A DNA stretch of 64,000 nucleotides from UBA1672 sp050633285 (GCA_050633285.1 JBOEGG010000005.1:186001-250000); one strand, 5' to 3'; counted from the stretch's first letter, positions 17,949 to 27,199 are shown. Program-made: numbers and translations. The notes: a model not told the origin generated them from the letters alone.

Positions 17949-17956
17949 TACTCATT

Positions 17957-17983
17957 ACCTGATTTTTATTTTTGTTATCAGGT
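17957..17983 (-). promoter_or_regulatory. Inverted repeat before the 17948 start
   Basis: ACCTGAT (17957-17963) and ATCAGGT (17977-17983) are exact inverted copies separated by 13 T-rich bases. The near copy begins 9 nt from the start codon on the minus strand, so a leader hairpin or repressor site is plausible. Confidence 0.4.
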
Positions 17984-18135
17984 GTATCCCCCACATTAGA
18001 ACCGTCTTTGGATAACACCATAATTTAAGTGTAGCGGGGTATGTTTAAAAATTATTTAAAATTTTATCTAATTTTTATGGAAACTTTATTTAAATTGTCT
18101 GTTGTTTATTTAACGTATTGAAATATAATGTATTT

Positions 18136-18459
18136 ATGTTGGATGTATTATTTATCTGTAGCAAAAATAAATGGCGTAGCCCAACGGCGGAAGTAATATG
18201 GCGCAAAGATAATTGCGTGAATGTGCGCTCGGCAGGGACGAGTGATAAGGCACGTAAAACGGTTGGGTTTCCGGACATTGAGTGGGCTGATATCATATTT
18301 GTGATGGAGAAGAAGCATAAAGCGATGCTTGAGCGCAAGTTTTCTGATTACCTTGTTCAGGAAAAGATTATTGTTTTAGATATTCCTGATGATTACCAGT
18401 ATATGGATGCGGAGCTTGTGGAGATCCTGATTGATACAGTCTCTCCACACTTAGAATGA
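18136..18459 (+). CDS. Small tyrosine-phosphatase-like protein (COG4551 type)
   Basis: The 107-residue protein begins MLDVLFICSKNKWRSPTAE, the C-x5-R phosphate loop of low-molecular-weight phosphatases in the KNKW variant of the short COG4551 group. Later DIPDDYQYMD resembles the family's C-terminal region, but the classical catalytic DP pair is absent, as in this subgroup. It may dephosphorylate a protein or small molecule; the substrate is unknown. The in-frame TTG 18118 is less likely than ATG 18136. It converges with lysS; the stops are 2 bp apart. Confidence 0.75.
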   Translation: MLDVLFICSKNKWRSPTAEVIWRKDNCVNVRSAGTSDKARKTVGFPDIEWADIIFVMEKKHKAMLERKFSDYLVQEKIIVLDIPDDYQYMDAELVEILIDTVSPHLE

Positions 18460-18461
18460 TA

Positions 18462-20090
18462 TTATGCCGATTTCGCAAGTTCGTTATTTAACGCACTGCG
18501 GATTAGGGATACGGTTTCTTTTGGACCATATAGGGCAATGAAAGAGCCAAATCGTGGCCCTTGATCTTGGCCAAGAAGAACTTGGTAAAGAGCCTGAAAC
18601 CAGTTACGAAGTTCATCTTTTTCATAGCCATTCCCTTTGCCGGCATCAAATACGGCGGTCATATATTCTTCTGCGGGCAGACCGATTGCCATTGTATCTA
18701 ATGATGATGCAAGCGCATTGAGTGCAGCGGTTTCACGATCATCAGGGGCGCGGTATGATTTTTCGGGCAATATAAAGTCTTTATAATATTGAATGGCATA
18801 GCCAACGAGGCGATCAAGGAATGGTGCATTATCGGGCGTTGCATCTGGCGCATATTGACGAATGAAACCCCATAATGTGTTTGCATCATCGGTGTTAGCA
18901 GCGTTGACAAGATTCAAGAGTAGACCGAATGAGATGGGTGAGTTTTGTCCATCAGGTACAGTGCCGTTATGGATATACCATGCCGGGTTGTCGAGTTTTT
19001 TTGCCGGCTCTTGTTCCGCTAATTTTTCAACAAAGGTGATGTATTCATCTACTGCTTTTGGAATTATATCGAAATATAATTTTTTCGCAGAAGTAGGGCG
19101 TTGGAATAAATAATAAGCCAAGCTTTCATGTGGGGCGTATTTCAGCCACTCTTCCATACTTAGTCCGTTTCCTTTGGATTTGGATATTTTTTCACCTTGT
19201 TCATCCAGGAACAATTCATAGTGAAAACCTGCCACATTTGGTTTGCCAAGGATTTTCAGGATTTTCTTTGATATGTCAGCAGAGCTTTTTAGGTCTTTAC
19301 CGCTCATTTCATAATCAACATCAAGAGCGTGCCAGCGTAGCGCCCAATCTGCGCGCCATTGTGCTTTTACTTTTCCGCCTGTTACGCTTTGTGTGACGTG
19401 TTCGCCGTTTTCATCTTCGAATGTGATTGTGCCGTTTTCAGGGTCTGTTTCTAGAATAGGAACTTGCAACACATTTCCTGTTGATGGTGAAATAGGTAGG
19501 AAAGGTGAATAGGTTGCGGCACGTTCTTCACCTAATATCGGAAGAACTGCTCCTTTAATATCATTATGATGCTTTAGCATGAGGAGGAGTGTTTCATCGA
19601 ACTTTCCTGTCATATAGCAATCGTCTGTAGAACTTACGAATTCATAGTTAAAGCCGTAATCATCAAGAAATGCGCGTAATTGTGCATTGTTATGGTGGGC
19701 GTAACTTTGGAATTCTGTTTCAAAAGGGTTTGGGACTTTTGTTAATGGTTGTCCTAAATACTTTGCCAACATGTCTTGTTGTGGGACGTTTGTCGGTACT
19801 TTTCTAAAGCCATCCAAATCATCTGAAAAACAGATGAGCTTTGTTGGGATTTCGGGGTGTAGGCAGTTAAATGCCCACATGACCATACTTGTACGGCAGA
19901 CTTCGGCAAATGTACCGATATGCGGCAGGCCTGACGGGCCATATCCTGTTTCAAAAAGAACATACCCTTTTTCAGGTGTCTTAACCTGACCGCGACCGAT
20001 AGCGCGTAAGCGTTTAACCACAGATTTTGCCTCTTCAAAAGCCCATGTACGGTTTTTGATGGCGATGCCCGGCGTTATTTCTGTGCTCAT
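18462..20090 (-). CDS. lysK: Lysyl-tRNA synthetase, class I
   Basis: The 542-residue enzyme charges tRNA-Lys. It is the archaeal-type class I form common in alphaproteobacteria: the HIGH-type signature is PSGLPHIGT (HIGT at 57-60) and the KMSKS-type signature is KISKSKGN, with Rossmann-fold context around both. The C-terminal anticodon-binding helical part is complete. A 118-bp leader precedes ATG 20090, with no recognisable T-box or other element. Confidence 0.93.
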   Translation of the reverse strand: MSTEITPGIAIKNRTWAFEEAKSVVKRLRAIGRGQVKTPEKGYVLFETGYGPSGLPHIGTFAEVCRTSMVMWAFNCLHPEIPTKLICFSDDLDGFRKVPTNVPQQDMLAKYLGQPLTKVPNPFETEFQSYAHHNNAQLRAFLDDYGFNYEFVSSTDDCYMTGKFDETLLLMLKHHNDIKGAVLPILGEERAATYSPFLPISPSTGNVLQVPILETDPENGTITFEDENGEHVTQSVTGGKVKAQWRADWALRWHALDVDYEMSGKDLKSSADISKKILKILGKPNVAGFHYELFLDEQGEKISKSKGNGLSMEEWLKYAPHESLAYYLFQRPTSAKKLYFDIIPKAVDEYITFVEKLAEQEPAKKLDNPAWYIHNGTVPDGQNSPISFGLLLNLVNAANTDDANTLWGFIRQYAPDATPDNAPFLDRLVGYAIQYYKDFILPEKSYRAPDDRETAALNALASSLDTMAIGLPAEEYMTAVFDAGKGNGYEKDELRNWFQALYQVLLGQDQGPRFGSFIALYGPKETVSLIRSALNNELAKSA

Positions 20091-20208
20091 TGTTCTTAAT
20101 CCTTATATTTAAGGGAACAGAGGTAGCAGAGACGCTGATAATTTTCAAAAGGATTTTTGTATGTGCATTGTATTTATTGATGGTGTCATGCAGGGGGAGG
20201 GCGCAAAA

Positions 20209-21027
20209 TTAATACTTAATAATGTCATTTCGACAATTTTTTGCTCGGTACTCGCAATAAGTTAGCATCTCTTCACCAACCTTTTGTGGTTTATTTAAAT
20301 CAAACCGGTTGGTGTTTACGATAAGGGGGCGTTTAGAGCGTTGGTAGTCTTTAATGGATGCTAAATCCAAATATTTAACAAATGCGGTTGGCGTATTGTT
20401 TTCACGGTTGCGCATATTCCACCCACATTTGTTGGGAGCGATACATGGTTCGTACATATGATACTCATTTGAAATGAGGTCGTTTATGGAGGCTCTTTTT
20501 CCATTTTCATTTATTAACCGCCAATAGGTATTATATTGTACGTCCTGTACGTGCCATTGCCCTGTTTCGGGGTTTTGTATTTCGGAGAATGTGTGTGAGT
20601 AGTAATCAGAGCTATATTGGTGAGCTGTGATGGAGCGTGCATTATAGCCTAAGGTAATCATAATACTTTCGAAAATATTAGAGCGACTGGAACATTCTAA
20701 TGGAACGCGTGAGTGCTTATCAGGGGCGTTGGCGCGTTCAATAATGCGTTGCGCAATTAATGGATCATTTCCCCATATATCATGAAATTCTTTACCTTCG
20801 CTATATTTCGTATGTTCAAATAGAAATTGGCGCACTTTGTCAGCTGTGTGCTCAAAGCTGTCATTTTCGGAGAGTCCTATTAATGGAATAATTTTTGCGT
20901 AATTTTTTTGTTTTTGATTGTTTCTAATCCAGTCTTTGCATTCATTTATTGCAATAATGGATAGGGGTAAAGAGAGGATAATAATTAGGGTAATGTATAT
21001 TTTTTTGTGTTTCATCTTAATAGCCAT
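20209..21027 (-). CDS. Transglutaminase-like protein, membrane-anchored
   Basis: The 272-residue product has an N-terminal membrane anchor (about residues 10-27) and a periplasmic domain. Its Cys in PLECSSRS, His in YSHTFSEI and Asp in HVQDVQYNTYW occur in the order and spacing of the transglutaminase-like (papain-fold) triad. Such proteins act as peptidases or cross-linkers at the envelope; the substrate is unknown. Four extra Cys near the C-terminus (PCIAPNKCGW and YCEYRAKNC) may form disulfides. It follows the PQ-loop gene by 14 bp on the same strand. Confidence 0.65.
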   Translation of the reverse strand: MAIKMKHKKIYITLIIILSLPLSIIAINECKDWIRNNQKQKNYAKIIPLIGLSENDSFEHTADKVRQFLFEHTKYSEGKEFHDIWGNDPLIAQRIIERANAPDKHSRVPLECSSRSNIFESIMITLGYNARSITAHQYSSDYYSHTFSEIQNPETGQWHVQDVQYNTYWRLINENGKRASINDLISNEYHMYEPCIAPNKCGWNMRNRENNTPTAFVKYLDLASIKDYQRSKRPLIVNTNRFDLNKPQKVGEEMLTYCEYRAKNCRNDIIKY

Positions 21028-21041
21028 ATAGCAAAGAATTT

Positions 21042-21335
21042 TTATTCCGCAGGTACATTATTGGTGGGTGCGCTGTATTTGTTACGTTTATATAGTGTGA
21101 TTGCTATAATTAAGTTGATGAAGAGGACATTAATGGCATTGACGATGGAGAGCTTAAGGTCGCCTAAATCAACAATACTGTATAGCAGGCTGATGATTGA
21201 TGTGTAATTCCATATCATCCAACTGGTGAGTGATATTTCAATGCATTGTGTTTTGGCTTTAATCAAGCGTAATACTTGTGGCAGATAACTTATCGCCACA
21301 ACGATACCAACAGTAGAATATAAAAAACCTATCAT
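21042..21335 (-). CDS. PQ-loop / SemiSWEET-like small membrane protein
   Basis: The 97-residue protein has three membrane helices; the first carries the SYLPQV PQ-motif followed by SLTSWMIWN, typical of PQ-loop and SemiSWEET proteins, which dimerise to form small sugar or metabolite transporters. The substrate cannot be read. It is probably the first gene of a two-gene unit with the transglutaminase-like gene. A perfect palindrome (21367-21384) lies in its divergent promoter region. Confidence 0.65.
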   Translation of the reverse strand: MIGFLYSTVGIVVAISYLPQVLRLIKAKTQCIEISLTSWMIWNYTSIISLLYSIVDLGDLKLSIVNAINVLFINLIIAITLYKRNKYSAPTNNVPAE

Positions 21336-21366
21336 ATGCTAGCTGTAGCACAGAAGTTTGGACTAA

Positions 21367-21384
21367 ATACATAGAAATATGTAT
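21367..21384. promoter_or_regulatory. Perfect palindrome between divergent genes
   Basis: ATACATA, four bases GAAA, then TATGTAT form an 18-bp inverted repeat, 32 bp upstream of the PQ-loop start and 44 bp upstream of the 21428 start. It could be a repressor site or a cruciform. Confidence 0.45.
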
Positions 21385-21427
21385 GATACGTGTAAGCAAA
21401 TAATGAATTAATAAGTGATGGGTGATT

Positions 21428-21805
21428 ATGAGTAAGTTTGACGAAAATGATATTGTCATTGTTGCAGATCTGAAGGGCACTCCTGTGTATTTAGGAGATG
21501 GATTCTCAGAAGCTAGCCTGAATCCGGATAAGGCGGTGCAGGTTAGGAAGGAAGATGATTTACGCTATGTTTTTGTTTCTCATGCAGATCTTAACTTATT
21601 GTCTCAATTGAGAGAGCGTCGGGATGAAATTTTGCAAGATCCGCTTATAACCGGGGTTGAAACGATAAAAATTTTATCAGAGCCTGAAATCGAAGCAGCA
21701 GAAGCCTTGCACATCTCTGTTAAAGGGGACATTAAATTCTTTGCCGAAAGGGAAGAAATCACGATGGAACGTCCGATGTTTGGCCCAGGTAGTTATGATG
21801 TTTGA
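21428..21805 (+). CDS. Protein of unknown function
   Basis: The product of 125 residues is soluble, acidic and without Cys. It opens with MSKFDENDIVIVADLKGTPVYLG, suggesting a beta-strand-rich N-terminus, and has a helical middle. I do not recognise the family. ATG 21428 is preferred to GTG 21422. The TGA ends exactly at the base before the stop of the convergent 22783 gene. Confidence 0.5.
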   Translation: MSKFDENDIVIVADLKGTPVYLGDGFSEASLNPDKAVQVRKEDDLRYVFVSHADLNLLSQLRERRDEILQDPLITGVETIKILSEPEIEAAEALHISVKGDIKFFAEREEITMERPMFGPGSYDV

Positions 21806-22783
21806 CTATCCGTGTGCATTTTCTGCGTAGTATGTTTCTACGTTGTTATATTTTTCCAATTTTTCAGGATCACTTGATGTCACGTCTTTCATAAAACTAA
21901 ACCATGCTGTTTGTGCATCTTCTATGACATTACCTGCTTCGTTGGCACGCTCTTGCCAGCGTTGAATAAGTTCCGGGTTTTTATCAGACAGATCAAAAAC
22001 CTGTTTTAATGTTTCCAGTGGTTTTCGGCGTGCATCATGTGCCTGAGAAAAGAACTCTGCTACACCTTCGGGAATAAGGGATATTTTTGTTGCATCATTT
22101 AGGCTGATGTCGCGTATTTTGCCTTCGCCATGTGGTGTGTTTGCTCTTTTCTTGCGTATTTTTTTGATAGATGTGTCAGATTTTACTGCTTTGGTAATGG
22201 TTTGTGTGTCTTCGCTGGAAAAATCTTGGCGTTCTCGCTCTATTTTCAGGCTTTTGCCTTGCTCGACGGATTGAGATTCTTGGATTTTGACCATCGACAT
22301 GCTTGGAGCACTTCCCTTTAAACGCGTCATTTCTGCGGAGCTTCCGAAAAATGCGCCATGGTTGTTTTCGGATTTTAGGGAACGTTCAATAATGTAGCCG
22401 AGTAGAGTGGAGCCGGTAAGGCTGCCAAGACGTGTGACACCACCTTTACCATCTGTGTTTAGGTATTCTCCGTTGTTGGGGACGATGTGTCCTTTATAAT
22501 TCAGGCGATAGTTTTTGTCCGTATCCAATCCCATGTCACCAATATTCAGAGTGTCTCTACGTCCAATCATATAATGTGTATCGTCATTCGGGACATATTG
22601 ATCTTGTTCATGTTCGGTTAAGGGGAACACATCAAAGCCAAGGAGATTGCCATCTTTTTCATGATTGTTCATCACGATCCCAATATTGGTCTCGGCGGAT
22701 TTTCCTTTTGGCAGGCCAAGATAGCTCTGGAAAGAGATAACATCGCCGGTTCTTATATCTTTGGGTGATACTCGTTCAGTCAT
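21806..22783 (-). CDS. Protein of unknown function, possible PemK-like N-terminal barrel
   Basis: The 325-residue product has three visible parts. Residues 1-140 begin KDIRTGDVISFQ and later NIGIVMNN, reminiscent of the SH3-like barrel of PemK/MazF proteins, but without convincing conservation. Residues 150-220 are a charged, low-complexity linker. Residues 225-325 are a helical segment. I see no signal peptide. Function unknown; the toxin-like reading is speculative. Confidence 0.5.
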   Translation of the reverse strand: MTERVSPKDIRTGDVISFQSYLGLPKGKSAETNIGIVMNNHEKDGNLLGFDVFPLTEHEQDQYVPNDDTHYMIGRRDTLNIGDMGLDTDKNYRLNYKGHIVPNNGEYLNTDGKGGVTRLGSLTGSTLLGYIIERSLKSENNHGAFFGSSAEMTRLKGSAPSMSMVKIQESQSVEQGKSLKIERERQDFSSEDTQTITKAVKSDTSIKKIRKKRANTPHGEGKIRDISLNDATKISLIPEGVAEFFSQAHDARRKPLETLKQVFDLSDKNPELIQRWQERANEAGNVIEDAQTAWFSFMKDVTSSDPEKLEKYNNVETYYAENAHG

Positions 22784-22833
22784 AATTTTTACAATCCCGC
22801 TGCTTTTCGCACTTTGTTTGATTACGATGATAT

Positions 22834-22847
22834 TACACTAAAGTGTA
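22834..22847. promoter_or_regulatory. Short inverted repeat upstream of uvrB
   Basis: TACACT and AGTGTA flank two A bases, midway between the divergent 22783 gene and uvrB. It is not the GTTC-N7-GTTC LexA box of alphaproteobacteria, so its regulator is unknown. Confidence 0.35.
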
Positions 22848-22909
22848 TGCTTATGTAAATAACAATGAAGTTGGTTTTCTTTTAAGTGGGGGCAGGTTAT
22901 AAAACTCTT

Positions 22910-24979
22910 ATGAAAGCTATGATACCGAATAATGATCGTCCGTTGATGAGTGCACCAGAGTTTGATCGCTCTAATGCATTTCGTATTGAATCCGAATTTA
23001 CGCCGGCAGGCGATCAGCCAAACGCGATTGCGACTTTGACCGAGGGAATTAGGGATGGCTTAACCGATCAAACGTTGCTTGGCGTAACGGGGTCGGGGAA
23101 GACCTTTACCATGGCGCATATAATTCAGGAATTACAGCGCCCGGCACTTATCCTTGCGCCAAACAAGACCTTGGCGGCGCAGCTTTATGCAGAGTTTAAG
23201 GCGTTCTTTCCGGATAATGCGGTGGAATATTTTGTATCTTATTACGATTATTACCAACCTGAGGCATATGTTCCGCGCTCTGATACTTTCATAGAAAAAG
23301 ACAGCTCTATCAATGAGCAAATAGACCGTATGCGACATGCCGCGACACGTGCGTTATTTGAGCGTAAGGATTGTATTATTGTGGCCTCTGTGTCGTGCAT
23401 TTACGGTATTGGCTCGAAAGAGGATTATATGGCGATGGCCTTTCCACTTACCGTGGGGCAGGCGATTGATCGTGATGAGATCATTAAGAAATTCGTAGAA
23501 CTGCAATATAACCGTAATGACATAGCCTTTGAACGCGGGAGCTTTCGCGTGCGTGGTGATACGGTAGAGATATTTCCTGCCCACTTTGAGGATCGGGCGT
23601 GGCGCTTTTCCATGTTTGGGGATGAGTTGGAGCAAATCATAGAGTTTGATCCGCTGACGGGGCAGAAATTTGAGGATCTGGAAGGTGTACGTATCTTTGC
23701 GAACTCGCACTATATTACACCCGGCCCGACAATGCAGCAGGCGATCTCGGGGATTAAAACTGATCTGAAAGATCGGTTGGATTATTATAATCGAGAGGAA
23801 AAGCTTGTCGAGGCGCAGCGATTAGAACAGCGCACGAAGTTTGATCTGGAGATGTTATCTGCCACTGGATCATGTAAGGGGATTGAGAATTATTCACGCT
23901 ATCTCACGGGGCGTTCATCGGGGGAAGCTCCACCGACTCTCATTGAGTATTTGCCGGATAATGCGTTGATGTTTTTGGATGAGAGCCATGTGATGATCCC
24001 GCAGCTCCGCGGTATGTATAATGGTGACCGCGCGCGTAAAACAACTTTGGTGGAGCATGGGTTTCGTTTACCTGCCGCGGTGGATAACAGGCCGTTGCAA
24101 TTTGATGAATGGAACGCACTACGTCAGCAGACCATATATGTCTCCGCCACCCCGAATGAATGGGAGCTGGAGCAATCCGGCGGGATTAGTGCAGAGCAGG
24201 TCGTACGTCCGACGGGGTTGATTGATCCGACGGTGGAAATTCGCCCGACAGAAAACCAGGTTGATGATTTGATGCATGAGTGCCGTGAGGTGATAAAGCT
24301 TGGTGGGCGTGTTCTTGTCACGACCTTAACCAAGCGTATGGCAGAGGATTTGACCGAGTATCTGGATGAGCATCAGATTAAGGTGCGGTATCTGCATTCT
24401 GATGTTGATACGTTGGAACGGATTGAGATTATTCAAGAATTGCGCGAGGGGAAGATCGACGTTCTGGTCGGGATTAACTTGCTGCGGGAGGGGTTGGACA
24501 TTCCCGAATGTATGCGCGTTTGTATTTTGGATGCGGATAAGGAGGGGTTCTTGCGCTCTAAAACCTCGCTTGTGCAGACAATTGGACGTTCTGCACGGAA
24601 TGTAGAGGGAAAAGCCATTCTGTACGGTGATAAAGTCACAGACAGTATGCAATATGCGATTGATGAAACGGTGCGCCGCCGTGAAAAGCAGGTCGCCTAT
24701 AATGAGAAGCACGGCATCACTCCGAAAACGGTAAAAAAGAACGTATCCGATGCGTTTGATCATTTGTATGAGCAAAAGGATAAGGGCAGGGCAAAGGCCG
24801 CCGCCGCGCTTATGGATGAGGGGATGGCGGAGTTCCTGCATAACCCTGCGAAAATGCGCAAACATATTGAGAAATTGAAAAAACAAATGATCGCCGCGGC
24901 AGGGGATCTGGAATTTGAAGAAGCCGCGCGCCTGCGTGATGAGATCAAAACATTGGAAGAGCGGGAGCTTGGTGTATGA
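22910..24979 (+). CDS. uvrB: Excinuclease ABC subunit B
   Basis: The DNA-damage recognition helicase of nucleotide excision repair loads UvrC with UvrA. Walker A is GVTGSGKT near residue 60. The beta-hairpin segment YYDYYQPEAYVP follows, then the DESHV Walker B and the GINLLREGLDIPE motif. A C-terminal UVR domain (LEFEEAARLRDEIKTLEE) binds UvrC. The start is uncertain: I use ATG 22910 (GTG 22886 is also in frame). The last eight codons are repeated exactly at 25558-25577, and its stop overlaps the next ORF (ATGA). Confidence 0.95.
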   Translation: MKAMIPNNDRPLMSAPEFDRSNAFRIESEFTPAGDQPNAIATLTEGIRDGLTDQTLLGVTGSGKTFTMAHIIQELQRPALILAPNKTLAAQLYAEFKAFFPDNAVEYFVSYYDYYQPEAYVPRSDTFIEKDSSINEQIDRMRHAATRALFERKDCIIVASVSCIYGIGSKEDYMAMAFPLTVGQAIDRDEIIKKFVELQYNRNDIAFERGSFRVRGDTVEIFPAHFEDRAWRFSMFGDELEQIIEFDPLTGQKFEDLEGVRIFANSHYITPGPTMQQAISGIKTDLKDRLDYYNREEKLVEAQRLEQRTKFDLEMLSATGSCKGIENYSRYLTGRSSGEAPPTLIEYLPDNALMFLDESHVMIPQLRGMYNGDRARKTTLVEHGFRLPAAVDNRPLQFDEWNALRQQTIYVSATPNEWELEQSGGISAEQVVRPTGLIDPTVEIRPTENQVDDLMHECREVIKLGGRVLVTTLTKRMAEDLTEYLDEHQIKVRYLHSDVDTLERIEIIQELREGKIDVLVGINLLREGLDIPECMRVCILDADKEGFLRSKTSLVQTIGRSARNVEGKAILYGDKVTDSMQYAIDETVRRREKQVAYNEKHGITPKTVKKNVSDAFDHLYEQKDKGRAKAAAALMDEGMAEFLHNPAKMRKHIEKLKKQMIAAAGDLEFEEAARLRDEIKTLEERELGV
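24956..24975 (+). repeat. 20-bp direct repeat, copy 1 (3' end of uvrB)
   Basis: This segment encodes Glu-Glu-Arg-Glu-Leu-Gly-Val, the C-terminus of UvrB, and is identical over 20 bp to 25558-25577. The two copies bracket the membrane gene at 24976-25581. Confidence 0.85.
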
Positions 24980-25581
24980 TTATACTTAGGCCTGTGTGGC
25001 GGGGAATTCGGTTCATCGTTCAATTTATAGGGTTATATATACTAAATTTTATTTATTTATCTATTGCTGGGGCAATTGCTGCCCCCATTGCTATGTTACT
25101 TTTTTTGTTTCCTCAATTTTTGTATTTTATTATTATTAATATAAGCAAACTTTCTCTTTTAAACTCCTTTGGAGCTGTTTTAGACTCTTTTGGAGCTGTA
25201 CCATTTGTCCTTCTTTTAATAATGTCAGCTGCGCTTGTTGCGGCGAGCCCATTTTTTTTGGTGTTGGCTAGCCCATTTTTATGTGTGTTAAAGTTCTTTC
25301 GCTTTTCTCAACAAAAAATGCGTAGAGTGCGTGGAGTTGGCCTTGTTTTTCTTGCTTTAATTTATACATTTATTGCAGACCCTCTATCTGACTTAATTGG
25401 CAATGATGTTGTTAGTAAAATAGTTTCTTTAGGTACGGAGAGGAGTGGGTGGAATGGGATGACTCTCTTTTTCCCCTTTACTGCGTTTGTGGGTGTGTTG
25501 GTGATGCATTATGGTTCTGATTACGTTATGCGTGTATGGAATGAAGTGGATATGGATGAAGAGCGGGAGCTTGGTGTTTAA
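24976..25581 (+). CDS. Small integral membrane protein inserted after uvrB
   Basis: The 201-residue protein has four or five membrane helices and no recognised family. A 21-bp imperfect tandem repeat near 25163-25204 encodes two copies of a xSFGAVx heptapeptide. Its ATG overlaps the uvrB stop by four bases, and its last seven residues (EERELGV) are the same as the end of UvrB because the gene runs into the second 20-bp repeat. The body is visibly more AT-rich than uvrB and the downstream regulator. Most likely it is an acquired segment that duplicated the uvrB tail on insertion. The function is unknown. Confidence 0.6.
   Translation: MIILRPVWRGIRFIVQFIGLYILNFIYLSIAGAIAAPIAMLLFLFPQFLYFIIINISKLSLLNSFGAVLDSFGAVPFVLLLIMSAALVAASPFFLVLASPFLCVLKFFRFSQQKMRRVRGVGLVFLALIYTFIADPLSDLIGNDVVSKIVSLGTERSGWNGMTLFFPFTAFVGVLVMHYGSDYVMRVWNEVDMDEERELGV
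25558..25577 (+). repeat. 20-bp direct repeat, copy 2
   Basis: It is an exact copy of 24956-24975. The bases just after it (TTAA) supply the stop of the inserted ORF and were probably the original uvrB stop. Confidence 0.85.
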
Positions 25582-25649
25582 AATCTTGGGTTTGTATGTG
25601 TGGATGTGATAGTATTTGTATCATAAAAATGAAATGATAAGGAAACGTG

Positions 25650-26024
25650 ATGGGTGTGAAGAAGGTTTTAATCATTGATGATGATGCGTTTATGCTGACC
25701 TATATTGGTGGGGTGTTGCGTAAGAGTGATTATATCGTTTTGGCGACCGCGCGTGGATCGCAGGGTATTGAATTGGCCGAAGCGGAGCAACCGGCCCTGA
25801 TTATCCTTGATCTGAAAATGCCCGAAATGGATGGGTTCGCCGTGTTGAAAGCATTAAAAGATAATGACGCAGCGAAGGATATCCCCGTTCTTCTCCTTTC
25901 CGGTGAAGCATCGTTAGATGATGTGTCAGAATGTCGTGCTCTAGGCGCGAGTAATTACGTCATGAAACCCATCAACCCCGCCCACCTGATGGATCAGGTT
26001 AAAGAGATGATCGGAACGGCTTAG
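25650..26024 (+). CDS. Stand-alone response regulator receiver (CheY-like)
   Basis: The 124-residue single domain has the acidic triad DDD at 10-12, phospho-acceptor Asp54 in LDLKMPEMDG, and the switch Lys106 in VMKPINP. There is no output domain, so it should act by protein-protein contact, or in a phosphorelay. AAGGAAA at 25639-25645 fits ATG 25650 better than the upstream GTG. No histidine kinase is adjacent. Base composition matches uvrB, not the inserted gene between them. Confidence 0.9.
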   Translation: MGVKKVLIIDDDAFMLTYIGGVLRKSDYIVLATARGSQGIELAEAEQPALIILDLKMPEMDGFAVLKALKDNDAAKDIPVLLLSGEASLDDVSECRALGASNYVMKPINPAHLMDQVKEMIGTA

Positions 26025-26095
26025 TCGCGGTTTTATGAATATTTTTGTGTATTTTGTTCACAGTGTTTTTTTACTTCGGGAAGCCAGTGTTGCTT

Positions 26096-27199
26096 TTACC
26101 AACCCCATCCTCCATTGAATAACTCTCCAAATTGGATTGCCTTTTTATCTCTTTCTGATGCGTTTTTCCATTTGGTTTTCCAAAAAGTTTGATGTGCATG
26201 TTTTGTGAACTTTGTATATCCTTGTTGTTGTGCCCATTCTACTATTTGCTTTTCACTGTACTTGGATAGAGGTATTTTTTTTATGGCAGTAGTTTCTGTA
26301 TTTTTGTCTGGATCGTAATTAACGAGTTTGTGTACGTCTGCAGCAGTTTTTGATGTGACCTCTGTTGAAAAAAAGACCGTTAGTTGGAAGGCATCATCGT
26401 TTGCAAATTGATTGTTTTGAATATCATGATTAATAGCTCTAATTTTTTCAGGTAAATCGGTGTTTTCTAAGTCAGTTATTTGTTTTTTATCTAACTTTGT
26501 GAACTGCAGGGAAAGAGATAGTTCTTGAGACAGGGATAAGCTTTGTCCAAACCAATTCGTCATATGTTTCTCGAAGTTGAGGCAGCATGATTGAAATACT
26601 GTGCCAAAACATTCATCTGTATTACGGAAGAAAGTATGTTCAACTTCATTTCTTATTCTGATCAAAACTTTTAAATTTTCTAAGACAGCTTTATTTATTA
26701 TTGGGCAAGGTTCTTTTTTTAGAGCAGCACTTAATGATATAGATTTTCCATCTTTTTGTACGCTAGAGCGTATTTTTATTCTTTCCATTTTTTCATGAAG
26801 TAAATACGTCCAAGCAATATGTGCTAGTATTGCAAACGCTTCTGTCTTGAAAAGGATAGTCGGACTGTTAAATACTTGTACTGCAGAGAGCATGGCCTCT
26901 CGTGCTCTTATTAACCGTTCATCTTTATATGGGTTTAGCAGTGTTTTTGGATCGTATGATGATTGAACTTTGAAAAAATGTTCTATTTCTTCATCTGATG
27001 CTGGCTGGATATGGTCGTTTTTTTTAACCTCTGCAATTCTTGCGGGGTTAATAGTACTTTTTCTTCCTTGATTAATGATGTGCACGATATCTTGGGGAAT
27101 GTATTCTTGTGCTAAGAGCCCTTTGATCAGTGGCTTTTCTTCGGAAGTTAAACTTCCTCCTCTAGATTTTGTTCTCTTTGGTTTAATATTATGTAGCAT
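26096..27199 (-). CDS. DUF3644-type protein with HEPN-like motif
   Basis: The 367-residue product has an N-terminal 60-residue HTH-like segment (LTSEEKPLIKGLLAQ, then IINQGRKSTINPARI). A central domain resembles DUF3644: REAMLSAVQVFNSP, FKTEAFAILAHIAWTYLL, and RNEVEH near residue 188, which fits the R-x4-H motif of HEPN ribonucleases. A charged C-terminal part follows. DUF3644 proteins are sporadic accessory proteins, and some HEPN families act in defence or toxin systems; that role is inferred here. It is divergent from an XRE regulator, with a shared inverted repeat (27297-27322). Confidence 0.6.
   Translation of the reverse strand: MLHNIKPKRTKSRGGSLTSEEKPLIKGLLAQEYIPQDIVHIINQGRKSTINPARIAEVKKNDHIQPASDEEIEHFFKVQSSYDPKTLLNPYKDERLIRAREAMLSAVQVFNSPTILFKTEAFAILAHIAWTYLLHEKMERIKIRSSVQKDGKSISLSAALKKEPCPIINKAVLENLKVLIRIRNEVEHTFFRNTDECFGTVFQSCCLNFEKHMTNWFGQSLSLSQELSLSLQFTKLDKKQITDLENTDLPEKIRAINHDIQNNQFANDDAFQLTVFFSTEVTSKTAADVHKLVNYDPDKNTETTAIKKIPLSKYSEKQIVEWAQQQGYTKFTKHAHQTFWKTKWKNASERDKKAIQFGELFNGGWGW

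Noticed and set aside
21806..22783. Toxin of the PemK/MazF type
   Set aside because: Only a faint resemblance of the first strands; no antitoxin partner gene is adjacent.
22886..22909. GTG start of uvrB at 22886
   Set aside because: No ribosome site precedes it, and the extra residues are not like UvrB, but the exact start remains uncertain.
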